This document shows positions 23,037 through 34,003 of a stretch of DNA of 64,000 nt, piece after piece; position 1 is the first letter of the stretch, and every line of letters starts with the position of its first letter. The notes under the pieces are model-generated. The model saw only the letters and a list, made by a program, of their open reading frames with translations, was not told the origin of the DNA and did no database searches. Position numbers and translations under genes: made by a program. The stretch lies in assembly GCA_008638375.1 (NCBI GenBank), contig CM018033.1:19117794-19181793 (forward strand). Reading direction: 5' to 3'. This DNA comes from Nyssa sinensis. Taxonomy: Eukaryota; Streptophyta; Magnoliopsida; Cornales; Nyssaceae.

Positions 23037-25935
23037 TTGTATAAATCATGCATGTATGGTGTGCATTGAATGGGCGGTTCACAATAATTAAGACTGACTG
23101 CAAGAGAGAGAGTAGGAGAGAGAAAGAGGTGGTTGCGTATGTTTATATATATATATATATATATATGTACATGTGTGAGTTGAGAGAAATAGAAGGAAAA
23201 CAAAGAGAAGAGGAACTGAGAGCAATTGGAAGAGATAGAAGTTGATTCAGAAGCAAAAGCAGAGAGGTTCAGAAGGTTACTGAGAGCAAAACAAGAAACC
23301 CAAGTGAGTAGTTTAGGTTCTGTTATTTAAATTTAAAGTAAGAAAGCTTGATTTAATTTTAGGGTCTGATAGAGAATGAAAAATGGTAGAAATCGCAAGT
23401 TGAATCGACAAAAATGATCAAGGATTGAGCTAAAAATCACTAGTTGCAGGTTGTAGAGAATAATTGGAATTCTAACATTTTATGTGTTAAACTTAAAATG
23501 GATAATGGGGAATGGTTGTTGTAAGGTGCAGAAAGCAATTAGAAAAAGAAATGGGGAGAAACAGTGAAGAAAACACCACAAATCCAACTCGTCGGAAAAT
23601 CGATTTTCCACTTAAAACTCACTGTTCGAGGAGCTATGGTAGTTTAAATAAAAAACAAACCCTAGATATGGAATCCTTGTAAAAATTGGAAGAAAACGTC
23701 ATTGAAAAAGGGAAGAAAAACGATTGAAAAACGGTGACCATCGCCAGAGAAGATGACGGCACCCACCGAAACCTTGCCGGCGTATTACTGGGGAAGAAGA
23801 AAACTGTTTAGGGTTTGGGTTCGGGTCATGGGTCGAATTCGGGTCGGGACCCGACCGAAACAGAAACGGGTCTATCAAAACGGCATAGTATTACTTAAGT
23901 TAAAAGGTTTTTAAAATTAAATTGGGAGTGTTTGGTGACACGGACAAGAAATGAAAATTGAGGCTGAAATAGGAATAGGGATATCCTATCCCTATTCTAT
24001 AGATATACATTGTTTGGCTATCCTTAGTTAGGATAGGATTTTTTAAAATTACATTTGACCCAGAAGTTATGGAAATTATAATTAGACCCTCAACTTTTAG
24101 TTATTATGATTTGACCCACAGAATATAATATTAATTAAACATTAATTTAATTAATTAAAATAAAAATAAAAGAAAAATTACCAAATTGCCCATAAGTCAA
24201 AAAGTAGTCAAACGAATTCCGATTAAAATAAAAGAATAGTGAATTTTATTATTTCGAGCATTCCGGACTCAACGGTGGAATTCAATTTGTGAAAAGAGGT
24301 CTCGAAAAGTGAGAAACCGTGAAAGTGCAAATGACCATTCTACTCTTTATAATAACGATGTCCAAATTAAATATATGAATAGTATATTTTAACTAGCTCG
24401 GACATTCTAAAACCAATGGTGAGGTCCGTTTTGCGAGACGAGGTCCCGAAAAATAAAAGACCAGTAAAAGTGCAAAATGACCATTTTGCCCTTTTTAGTA
24501 TAGATATCCAAATTTGATTCCGCGAAAGCTAAAACCAAATTTCTTCGACGTCCGGGACTTAATGGTAGGGTCTAATTTAGTAAAAGAGAAACGAATAGTA
24601 AAGAGGTATAAAATTTGATGAATATCATAAATTATGAAAAGGTAAACTGAGATATACTATCTATTAATGAATAGGGATTTCAAAGAGGAAGGAACAATGA
24701 CTTGGTTTTATTGTGAAAGAACGGAAACGGTTTAAGAGGTAAGTAAATGTCTGATCTCTGCATGTGTTACATTCCTAGCCATGTCAACAGTTTTTCTTAT
24801 ATTATCAATTGTATTCTACACATGCCAGAATGTTTATTGAGTCCACATTGATATTGCTCTATCTTGTGGAAAGTGTTTATTGACTGTTATATATCTTGAT
24901 CATGATTTCTGTACACTCTGTACATAGGCCTCAAGGGGAAAGACTTATGCTCTCAGCAGCCCAACTTACATTGGCCTATTAAGGCAACAGTTTCATTTCG
25001 CTGCTAAGATAGTGTTATTGCATTTACTGTTATGGGATTTAGCACGATCTCGATATATTATATTGTAGTCGGATTTGTGCTCAATCATAAACTCCATCTG
25101 ATGCTTACTAGACCTACGGGTTGAGAAAATGGAATCAAAAGTGGCAATTAAAATGGCAGCTAAAATGGGATCTACGAGGAAAGTACTGAACCGACGGGTT
25201 AGTACTTGGCTGAGAGATCAAGGAAAAAGGGAATAAAATGAATTAAGGGGTATGTCGGGTCCCAAGTTAAAGTGCATCCACATTTGTTGCTATTAGTATC
25301 TATTATTGATTTTTATAGCTTGATCATATTAATTCATTATGAATGATCATGAGATTTCACAGCTTTTTATTGAGAGTATACAATTTATGCTTTAGACAGC
25401 TCATGATTGTAGCAGTATAATATTGTCAACAGAACAGATTTCATTTCCTTATCATTTGACTTTTATCATTTGATATTGAGTTATATATTCATTGACTGGA
25501 TAGCATCTTTATATACACCTGTACACATGGCAGAGTAAAGGAGTATTACTTACTGAATTTTCATAGCTCATCAGATACTACACAACATTTGACTTGCAGG
25601 CACAGATATCGAGGACAGACCATAGAGTCTGATAGCTAGGAGGTGGACATTTGCTTTTGAAGTTGCAGTGTAATACTTAGTACAGACAGTCTTATAACTC
25701 TCCCATGTTATCCACGTCTTGGGGATGAACAGTTGTATTAAGAAATTTTATATTCCGTATTTTGTAAACATTATATATATCACATGCAGCTTTTATTTAT
25801 TTTCTTCCGTATTTTAGTTGTTGCATGTTAGTAACACTGATTGTGTAAAGAGTTGAGATGTCTCGGTTCGGCACCCAGAGTCGGGCCGGGATTCGTGACG
25901 CGAGATCCACATAGGGTGGGTCTCGGGTCGTGACA
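22423..25935. mobile_element. ~3.5-kb nested insertion, possible large solo LTR
   Basis: This segment interrupts the gag region of the surrounding element. It starts TGTATAACACC and ends GGGTCGTGACA, the TG...CA form, and its end resembles LTR ends of plant Ty3-type elements. I find no protein and no internal pair of long repeats, which suggests a solo LTR or a large non-coding derivative. Flanking 5-mers do not match, so both borders are approximate. It holds microsatellites near its left end and three loosely similar CGGACT/CGGACATT/CCGGGACTTAATGG units (24260-24570). Confidence 0.5.
22636..23168. repeat. ATGC palindromes and (TG)n/(TA)n microsatellites
   Basis: ATGCATGCATGCATG-type palindromic repeats occur at 22636-22690, (TG)n(TA)n at about 22829-22863, and (TA)n runs at about 23008-23031 and 23143-23166. 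Long minus-strand frames across here are rich in YIYIYI or HTHTHT and are artefacts. Confidence 0.95.
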
Positions 25936-26067
25936 TGTGCTAATTGTTGCCCTTGATTGTCTATTGTCGCCCATACAGCCTCCATCCCATGACAACGTCA
26001 ATGAGGTTTGGGTTCTCGACTCTGTCATTTGCTATTGAGTTAGACAAATCTTCGCTCTGATACCAAA

Positions 26068-26477
26068 TGATATGGGACGGAAACATGGAAAAGCGAATCG
26101 AACACGTCGAGTTCCTTAGTAATAAAGTAACATGGGGACTCCTCACCCAACAAGAGAAAATAATTCTTCAAGATTCGTAATTAAATTAATATTGATAAAA
26201 AAAATCTTGATAATGACCTATTACATCATATTTATAGTGTTAGAATACTCATATTTTGACTAGAAAACCAAAACTTTTATTTTTATATTAATCATACTAC
26301 AATAGAGACTAATAATTCGAATAGAAAACTACTAATTCCTATATTTTCTATACTAATTCTAATAAAATAAAGAAACTAAATAAATTAAGAATAAATTAAA
26401 ATTAGAAATTAAACAATCTTAATACAATTCTAAAATAAATATCATTAATTTTAGTATACCAAATCTGTCCTACATCA
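26068..26477 (-). repeat. 5' LTR of the minus-strand element
   Basis: Matches 21000-21403. The primer-binding site lies immediately to its left on the plus strand (26054-26065), fixing the element's orientation as minus. Confidence 0.88.
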
Positions 26478-26779
26478 GTTAACATTTCCAAAAGAGTTCA
26501 TGTGAGAGCTATAAATAAAGGTTTTTTTTTTTCGTTTAAAAGTGTCCTCTGAAACTTTTAAAAATAACTTTTCAAAATATGCTTTTTATATAAATTTAAT
26601 TTTTTTAAATAGTTCAAATCATCTTTTGAAAAGATAATTTTTTTATAAAAAATATTTAAAAAAAAAATGTTTTTAAAATAATCATAATTTGATAAATAAG
26701 ATTCAAACAAGTTTATAGTAAAAATTAAATTTTTTTTTTTTTAAAACTAGTTTAAGATTTAAGTCCAAGTGTTTGTATT

Positions 26780-27003
26780 AAAAACCATACGTGGAAGCAT
26801 AAAGGCGGCCATCTCACCACCCAAGCCCAACACATCCACCTGCCAAACCTTAGTCTCACCATCTCATGCTTTCAACACGTCCACGTACTCAACATGCAAG
26901 CCCTGTAATCTCCTATAACTACCATCCATAACTATCTCTCTCTCATCAAGCTTAATTACCTTTTCAAGTATCCAGAGTCCAGACCACTAGACTAGCTAAT
27001 ATC
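26780..27003 (+). promoter_or_regulatory. Relic seed-type promoter of the 2S albumin pseudogene
   Basis: Upstream of the ATG at 27004 are an RY-type CATGCAA (26893-26899), several ACGT cores (near 26789 and 26883), CCACGTAC, and a TATA-like CCTATAACTACC near 26930. These element types are typical of seed-storage promoters; activity here is inference. Confidence 0.45.
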
Positions 27004-28247
27004 ATGGCAAACCTCACAACCCTAGCATTGAAAATTGAAGGCCAATTCTAAATTAGCTCGATCCTTAAAACACAAGTGTTAAGGAGATAGAGAGGACCCT
27101 TATATATAGACTAGAGGGAGCTAGAGACGGGCGATGTGGGACACTCCAACACGCCTCCTGGATTACATCACATGTTGCAGCGAAAGCCAGATGGGCGTGC
27201 CCCGACTCCTCTAGCCCAAAGTTAGAGCTCTGACCTGACTCTGATACCATATTGAAAATTGGAGGCCCAACTCTAAATTAGCTCGATCCTAAACCCAGGT
27301 GTCAAGGAGAGGGAGAGAGGGCCCTTATATATAGACCAGAGGGAGCTACATACGGGCGATGTGGGACACTCCAACACGCCTCCTAGATTACATCGCATGT
27401 CGCAGCGAAAGCTACATGGGCGCGTCCCGACTCTTCCAACCCAAAGTTAGAGCTCTGGCCTGCACGGAGCCGTTCACCTGCCTTCCCTCCGCGGGCAATG
27501 TGATCCAGGAGGCGTGTTGGATTGTCCCACATCGCCCGTCTCTAACTCCTCTGGTCTATATGTAAGGGTTCTCTCTCCCTCTCCTTAACATCTGGGTTTT
27601 AAGGATTGAGCCAATTTAGAGTTGGGCCTCCAATTTTTAATATGGTATCAGAGTCAGGCCAGAGCTCTAACTTTGGACTAGAGGAGTCGGGAGGCGCCCA
27701 TCTGGCTTTCGCTGCGACATGCGATGTAATCCAGGAGGCGTGTTGGAGTGTCCCGCATCGCCCGTCTCTAGCTCTCTCTAGATTATATATAAGGGCCCTC
27801 TCTCCCTCTCTTTTAACATCACCTGAGTTTTAAGAATCGAGTCAATTGAGAATTGGCCTCCAATTTTCAATACCTAGCCAGCCACATTTGCTCTTTTTTG
27901 TCGCCGGCATGGCCTCCATCACTATCACGATCGATGAAGAGAACCCAAGTCAGTCACAGCATGCCGCCAACAGATTCAGAGCCAGCGGCTCAATGCCTGC
28001 CGACAGTACCTAGTGCAGAGCAGCCCGACCATCATGATGGCCTCCAACCAAGGGGGATGGCGAGTTTCAGAAATGCTGCTAGGAACTGGATCAGATAGAT
28101 GAGCAGTGCCGGTGCGATGGCATTAGAAGGGCAGTGCAGCAACAAGGAGAGTTGCAAGGCCGTGAGATGCTTGAGACGGCGAAGAACTTGCCCGGATTGT
28201 GCCGCATGGGACCCCTGCGCTGTGATATCCGAGCAGTCTGGTTTTAG
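27004..28247 (+). pseudogene. 2S albumin seed-storage protein pseudogene
   Basis: The ATG at 27004 opens MANLTTLAL, the start of a secretory signal, and is then cut by the TRIM pair. The frame resumes at about 27877 (HLLFFVAGMASITITIDEENP, in pieces). The small-subunit region reads CRQQIQSQRLNACRQYL after a shift near 27964. After another shift near 28062 come KCC, a TAG, then ELDQIDEQCRCDGIRRAV and ETAKNLPGLCRMGPLRCDI, ending AVWF with TAG at 28245-28247. All eight cysteines of the fold (C, C, CC, CxC, C, C) can still be read across frames. Two shifts, one stop and the insertion make it non-functional. 2S albumins are stored in seed protein vacuoles. Confidence 0.88.
27026..27872. mobile_element. 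Inverted pair of TRIM retrotransposons
   Basis: The right part is plus oriented: LTR 27515-27642 (TGTTGGATTGTCCCACATCG start), primer site TGGTATCAGAG at 27643, ~98-bp interior, LTR 27741-27872. The left part is minus oriented: LTR 27026-27151, interior, primer site as CTCTGATACCA ending at 27249, LTR 27250-27376, then a partial interior. The two halves meet around a GC-rich ~36-bp core (27458-27493). The outer borders are both flanked by CCTAGC (27021-27026 and 27873-27878), so the whole complex seems to have entered as one unit. No protein is coded. Confidence 0.82.
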
Positions 28248-28429
28248 AGGTGGCAATGCAATGCCATACCAATATATGCATGATAATAAAGTTCCTTGCT
28301 ACTTCTCTGGACTTCGGCTAGAGATTAGACTGACACAAGTTGTAATAAGGCACATATCGTGTGTTACAGTACAGTTGCTATATATGTTGTTACAGTACTG
28401 TTGATCCATTCATCAATGACTAACCATGG

Positions 28430-28756
28430 ACCTATCTCATATTGTAATATATTTTATACAAATGTGGCTAAGATCATTGCTAATCGAATTCCCTTTTAAG
28501 AAACAATTAATCAGCATTCATAAAGGGCAGAGTATCACTGAAAACATTCTTATCATGCAATAGTTGATTAGGAACTACCATGATATGAGTAATTCTAGTC
28601 CGAGGAGACGTGCTGTAAAAGTGAACTTTAGTAACTATCATATGAATAATTCCCCAACGAGATGTGAACTCAAGGAAGCTTAGTTTATGCTACTATGAGG
28701 TGGAACTTTGTCATTGACATTCTCAGGACCATGGATTTCCCGGCAACTATATGCAT
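28430..28756 (+). mobile_element. LINE reverse transcriptase fragment
   Basis: Broken frames give KIIANRIPF, FIKGR, SLKTFLSCNS, RRRAVKV, then MRWNFVIDILRTMDFP, matching the finger-palm part of plant L1 RT in order. The match stops at the left border of the duplicated mosaic at 28757. Confidence 0.8.
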
Positions 28757-29115
28757 GCATCTTTTGTGTTTGCATAAAAGGTGATGTGTCAAAATAATAC
28801 CATCAAGGCTTGTACATGTTTCTTAAAATTCTTAGGCGCTTAACTTTGTGTTGAGGGTGTCGTATTAAAAGCTGCATTCTATGTTTACTGTTGATATGGG
28901 CAATAATGAAACTCACAACTCGGTGACCAGAAGTTCTTATTGTTTAATTTGGTTCATATTTCGTCACATAGCCCTCTTTGTTAGTTTACTGTATCATTTC
29001 TTGCGAAGATTTTGAAACATGTAGCTCTCACATGACTTGTTCATGTTCACTGTGTACATTTTTCATGTCATGTTAAGCCGGATTTTGTTTTTCATTTTCT
29101 TATATTTGGTTGCAG

Positions 29116-29271
29116 TATGAAAATGGAACTCGTGTTCGTTCCAAGGTGATTGAGAAGTTGAAGGATGTGATTTTGATTTCAAATCTGGCTAAAGCTACTG
29201 TTGCTGCTGTTGTTGAACCCAAGGCTGCCTCTAAGAGAAAGAGGCTCACTAAAAGAATTAAAAAGAAGTGA
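29116..29271 (+). pseudogene. Isolated last exon of coiled-coil gene (copy 1)
   Basis: After a GGTTGCAG acceptor, a 51-codon phase-0 frame reads YENGTRVRSKVIEKLKD and ends in a basic tail, SKRKRLTKRIKKK, with TGA at 29269-29271. The same exon at 54567-54722 sits behind its upstream exons; here they are absent, the left border falling in the preceding intron. The basic tail looks like a nuclear-localisation signal. Family not recognised. Confidence 0.75.
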
Positions 29272-30339
29272 AAGTTTAACCTAAGGAAAATATGTTGGCA
29301 TAGCAAAATTATGCTGAATTTTGTTAGTACTTTCTGGGCGCATCTTTTTGCATCAAAGCTGTTTTGTAGCTTTGAGAACAACTTTGTTACCTAGCTAGCA
29401 TGTATGAATCAGTTTGCTTTGAGCTTTTGACTATCAGTTTGCTTTGTTACCTAGATTAACACAATTTAGTTTTGATGATAGAGCTTCCTGATCTTATAAA
29501 GGATGATATACTTAATTAGGATGATGGATCAATGTGGCAGAGCATGTAATTAACTTCTTTACAACATATTGTCAAGTAGGCTTACATGTTAAGCCATTGC
29601 ATTCCTTAGAAAAAAATATTCTTAAGATATTTAATGCAACATACAGTTTCAAGAAATTCTGAGTTATATAGTTTATACCTATTAAGCTGAATTATTATCA
29701 AATTAATTAACCATATAGTATCGATACGTTGGGACAAATCCCAATCTTCAAAGAATGCTGTTATCTTTTACCTTCTACAGGAAAGGCCCTTGTGATGCCT
29801 CTTCTATTCCACTTTCAAAATTGTGTGTTTGTGTGTGCTTATATACACACGGCAGATGAAGTTCTTTCAATGGAAATCATTACCCACAGATTGAGCAGGT
29901 GAACTACAGTAGTTTGGGTGATATTTTGAGTTCAATTGTGGTAATCATATTATTAAACATCATTCTTATTCTGTAAAGGAAGATCACCTCTAAAGTTTTT
30001 AAAAAAAATCTTTTTCAGAATGGATGATAGGATCAAAAGTTTTAGTTAAAAATTAATCCAGATTCTTAAAACAAGAAGAGGTCCTATCATGGTTAGATAA
30101 TGGAGCAAGACAGAATCTTCTGTATCCATCAACAACGAAATTTGGACCCTTAACACCCCATGTTTTCTTGGGTCAACAAAAATATTCAAATATGAGTGTT
30201 TATGCAAGATGTTATGAGGAGATCCCCTGGGAATATCCCAGACCTTGCCCCATTTTTGGGCTCCTAGCAGACTTAGACTTGTAGGCCATGAACAAATTCA
30301 AGCTCAAGATCATTTGAGCTTGAAGGGCCATATCATAAC

Positions 30340-30475
30340 CAGATTTGATATGAATGCTTGATCTGTTGGTAATCAAAATCTGATATGAATGGGCATCGCA
30401 ACACAATTGCAGTTTATTCCAAATCTGATATGAATGCTTGATCTGTTGATAATCAAAATCAGCAAGCCTGGCGGT
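30340..30475 (+). repeat. Short tandem duplication in the mosaic block
   Basis: A unit containing GATATGAATGCTTGATCTGTT and AATCAAAATC occurs twice, about 75 bp apart, and is conserved in copy 2 (about 55797-55910). No coding meaning seen. Confidence 0.8.
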
Positions 30476-30757
30476 TTTTCTTTGACAGACCTTACAAATT
30501 GTTTAGACACTTCTTTTTGTTGCCCATAATCAAAAGCAGCTGTAAACATTCGTGAGAGAAATTTAGTGCCAAAGAAAAAAAAAACTATATACCATAGAGG
30601 AGACTAACAGCATATGAAATATTTAATTGTAATGGAACAAATCCTCAGGCACAACTCACAGCATGGGATATACAAACGAGGAAAGATGCAGAGGACTTGT
30701 TGATACATTGGGTAGCAAGTGACTTTATATCCTGTGCAATTTGTATTAACATTCAAG

Positions 30758-30831
30758 GTACGATCTTTTTGAACATCTCTTGGCAAGCGGAGAAGTCTAT
30801 CAAAATCTATATTCTCCTTTTCATGAAAACT
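30758..30831 (-). pseudogene. Unidentified exon-like segment (copy 1)
   Basis: After CCTAGTTAACAG, the minus strand reads SFHEKENIDFDRLL then RLPRDVQKDR in phase 0, followed by a possible GTACC donor; the open frame runs on to about 30660. It is preserved in copy 2 (56208-56281). It looks like another captured exon, but I do not recognise the family. Confidence 0.4.
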
Positions 30832-31157
30832 CTGTTAACTAGGCATAATGCTTTCTTCTTGTTACAAGATCCACACAAGCAATTATATTTACACATTGTT
30901 ATGAAAAATCTCCAAATAGATTGAATTATAATTATGATTGGAAAAAATAATACAAACCAGTAAGATTTGTTACACTGTTTCGTATTCTAATTTAGCGTAA
31001 CGATGGAGAAAAAAAAAATACATGAATAAAATATGGACAGAATTCTGGGTCACTTGAGCTCTCTTCATCTTCACCATCATAAACTCTAGTCTTTGATCCC
31101 ACCATCATCCACTTTTGTTCTTATCTGTTTCTTCCTACTGATGTGATTTTTCATTCT

Positions 31158-31343
31158 TGCAAGACTCAAATTTGTTGAGCCTTCAACAATGTCTTTTGGA
31201 GTTGAGTATCTTTTGCAGTCCATTCTCTCTACATGCTCAAGTACCAAATTAGCCCTTTCAGTGGGATCCTTGGCATTCAAGGTGGCTGGACTGCAATGTT
31301 CTGGTGCAAGAACATTGAGCAGGTGAGCATAAGCTTCTCCATC
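31158..31343 (-). pseudogene. Fimbrin (actin-bundling protein) exon fragment, copy 1
   Basis: The minus strand opens after CACTGCAG at 31344 with [17 protein letters not shown], then [19 protein letters not shown] and [12 protein letters not shown], part of a calponin-homology actin-binding domain of plant fimbrins. It breaks off after NLSLA; what follows lacks a GT donor, so the exon is truncated at its 3' side. It is a single exon with no other fimbrin sequence nearby: a captured fragment. Confidence 0.85.
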
Positions 31344-31568
31344 CTGCAGTGCATAAGCATATAATTATATTACAGATAAATAATAAAATTTAAAAGAATT
31401 CCAGATAAAAACTAAATTAGATGTCAGGCAAATCATAGTCAGATGTTTCAGGAAATAATAAAAAGTATTCCTTGTTTATGGTAGTTGTGGTTGTTAGTGT
31501 AAAGGGGAACATGTGGTTGGAAAATGAGAAGAAAGGGCAACAGGAAGATTTCTTGAGACCACCAAGCA

Positions 31569-31675
31569 TTAGCTAGAGTGGTATCTCAAGCTCCCAAAGA
31601 AGAGATTGAGTGTTTTGAGTCCCAAATGGGACAAACTGCATGTGTGTCCTACTTATCAAAAAATAATAAGATTTG
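31569..31675 (+). mobile_element. tRNA-derived SINE fragment (copy 1)
   Basis: A box A-like TAGCTAGAGTGGTA (31570-31583) and box B-like TTTTGAGTCCC (31613-31623) are spaced as in tRNA-derived SINEs, followed by GTGTCCTACTTATCAAAAAA. It is similar in layout to the element at 49550. Copy 2 has it at about 57018-57120. Confidence 0.6.
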
Positions 31676-32274
31676 TTGAGCAAGAATAATGTATGTAATC
31701 TAACATTAGTTTCTTCATATAGACACCAGCTCCAAATCTTTTGACTTGATAGATTCTGATGTTGGGGACCAACCAATACTTGTTTATCCCATTTGATGAA
31801 TATTCAGAACACAAGGACTGATTCAATTTGCCTCGGACTTCTGAAATCATCAATTCATATATATATAATCTCAGATAAAACAAACTCACCAGGTGGAATG
31901 GAACAGATCAAAAGGAAAAACACAAAGCCAACATTTTTTTTATTTTCATAGCCTCACCCTTGTTAAAAGCCTGTTTGCTACAATAGGGAGCCATTGTTCT
32001 CAATTGCCACTATGATAGTCTAGTATTTTTTGTGACTTTATTTTTTCAGTTTTTCAAATTTCAAAATGGCTTTTGATCGAGTGAACTCTGCTTTGTGTTT
32101 ATTTAATCTTAACATCCAATCACTAATTATCCTAAGTAGGTTACTTATGGAAAAAAATAATTCTAATTATCCCAAGTAGGAAAATTTTCCATGATGAGCT
32201 AGTTGTTTATCCCATTTGATGCGTTAGGTGCTGTTGTATTGTATGTTGAAATTAAGATTTGGTTCAATTTATTT

Positions 32275-32600
32275 TCTCGTTAGAGAGACGGATGATGTTA
32301 AAATCTCCCCCAATGCACCAATGCTTGTTCCACAAATCTCTACCTGCCCCCAACTCCTCCCACAGCTCCATTCTTCTTGAATCATTGACTCGCCCATAAA
32401 CCTTGAAAAAATAAGAGATAATAAGAGAATAGGCAAGAAACTAAATGGACACCAACCCTCTCAGCAGTTTTCTCCACAAGTCTTTTATCCCAGAACAGCA
32501 AAATGCCTCCCGCTGCACCTTCAGAATCCAACGCAGTCCAATCTGAAAATTGAACAAAGCTGTCTCGCCGTATGTGACCAGACCAGTCTGCTTTTGTTCT
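32275..32600 (-). mobile_element. LINE endonuclease fragment (copy 1)
   Basis: On the minus strand, broken frames read WTALDSEGAAGGILLFWDKRL, then a VYGRVNDSRRMELWEEL-like stretch and a GGDFNIIR-like motif, the order of the AP-endonuclease domain of plant L1 ORF2. Present in both mosaic copies, so it predates the duplication. Confidence 0.78.
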
Positions 32601-33477
32601 TCATTTTCTTTATTATCAGTTTAGCATGAAGAAGTAGAGTGAAATTAAGCCTATGCATATTCCATGTAGAGCTCCCTTCCTAATTTTGACATTTAAAATT
32701 TTCAGAGTGGGACTTTTACTCGTATGCATATCAGAAAGCATGGCATTGAAGGATGGATGAGCTCACGTAACCTGACACGAAGAACCCTTGATAAGCCTTT
32801 ATTCAATTTTAAAGTAGCCAAGAGCTGCTGCTGCTTATAATCCGACTAGTTTTCACAACTTGGGTCGTAAACAGGACCCAATTATTGAAGTGATCGTATC
32901 TGTATACTAGATTTTCTTCACTAAAATTTTTTTTTCCTTTCTGTCACGCCATGCATCCAGACACATCTTAGCAAGATGAATGCCATTACCCAATTTTGCA
33001 AATCCTCATCATCAACGTCGTTTACATCAAATTTGAATCTCTTGGCATTTGATGATTGACGTCCCTTGATGATTGAGGATTGAATCAACTTTCATAAGAG
33101 GAACAGAGGGAAAGAAAAAAAATTGTGTTGTACAACAGGAAGATTGAATTTTGATCTTTATTCAGAAATCACTAATCAGAAAGTCAAATATCCAACCTTC
33201 AATCTCGTGCAAGGCAAAAAAGGAAATTGCAAAAACCCAGATAAGCAAACAGAAGTCACTAATCTACTTAGAATTGACAAGGACTAAATCCATCCGCAAA
33301 CATTTCCAAAATAAGCAAAAACAGAGGCATCTTTTCCTGGAAATCTCAAATGTTGAGAGTTATTCAACAAATTCAAGAAACCTCTACTTCACAGGTCCAA
33401 CTCTTCTTCCCCAGTCTACTCGGTAGCAAGTGGAACTGATTCAGCCTGAAGGTTAAACCACAACAGAACAAACATTC

Positions 33478-33497
33478 ATCATCATCATCATCATCAA
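33478..33497 (+). repeat. (ATC)n microsatellite in the mosaic
   Basis: Six to seven tandem CAT/ATC units; also present in copy 2 near 58967-58986. Confidence 0.9.
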
Positions 33498-33532
33498 ATG
33501 CAGTTAGAATCCTGAGAGGCAGAAAATGATAC

Positions 33533-33649
33533 CTGAGTTACCTCTAATTTGTGAGCTAGCAAGGAGGCAACAAGGTTACCGTCACTATAGTTTCCAATGA
33601 TCAAATCTGGCTTGGCCTGCAACTCTCCAGTAATTTCTTTTGCAACATC
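33533..33649 (-). pseudogene. Sucrose synthase exon fragment, copy 1
   Basis: A complete 39-codon phase-0 exon with acceptor TGTTTAG and donor GTATCA. It reads [39 protein letters not shown], the segment just before the glycosyltransferase catalytic part of plant sucrose synthases. No neighbouring SUS exons exist on either side. Copy 1 is still in frame; copy 2 is not. Confidence 0.9.
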
Positions 33650-34003
33650 CTAAACACAATTAGGAGCATGAAGCATAGGAAATTTTGTAGCAGAATTTAG
33701 TAACTGAAATAAACAAAGAATGTACGAGTATAATCAAATGTTTTTCACCTCAGTGAAAGTTTCCAGAAATCAAACGTACGAGTATACTCAAATCAGAACT
33801 ACACCGGGAGACCTTTTTACTGAACTTTCATCTGATGATATCATATCTGAGTATTTTACAGAATTCACGTGAGTCATGAATACTTAAATACGAATTTCTC
33901 TATCACTGTAAAACCTTTACACTAAAATATTTTTTCATCAGATTGTTAGTTTATAACTTAAAAAAAAAAAAAAAAAGAAGGTAAGATTGAAACTGAAACA
34001 TAC

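Larger units (their letters stand above)
21000..26477 (-). mobile_element. Minus-strand LTR retrotransposon, gag-only, split by an insertion
   Basis: Two direct copies of a ~405-bp sequence, 21000-21403 and 26068-26477, begin TGATGTGGGA/TGATATGGGA and end TACATCA. Read on the minus strand the right copy is the 5' LTR. Two bases inside it is TGGTATCAGAGC (26054-26065), the initiator-tRNA-Met primer site. The left copy is preceded by the purine tract AAGTGGGGGAGAC (21404-21416). Gag-like coding is present but I find no protease, RT or integrase, so it was non-autonomous. The 5-bp flanks (CAGAA and GTTAA) do not match. Confidence 0.85.

Noticed and set aside
22692..23203. Minus-strand open frames of about 95-113 codons
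   Set aside because: They run through TA, TG and ATGC microsatellites and encode low-complexity YIYI/HTHT strings.
20995..26482. Target duplication around the LTR element
   Set aside because: Flanking bases CAGAA and GTTAA do not match, nor do neighbouring registers.
28757..28775. Helitron 5' end (A followed by TC) at the mosaic border
   Set aside because: Both copies do read A/TCTTTTG, but no CTRR end with a hairpin lies at the other border in either orientation, so the class is not claimed.
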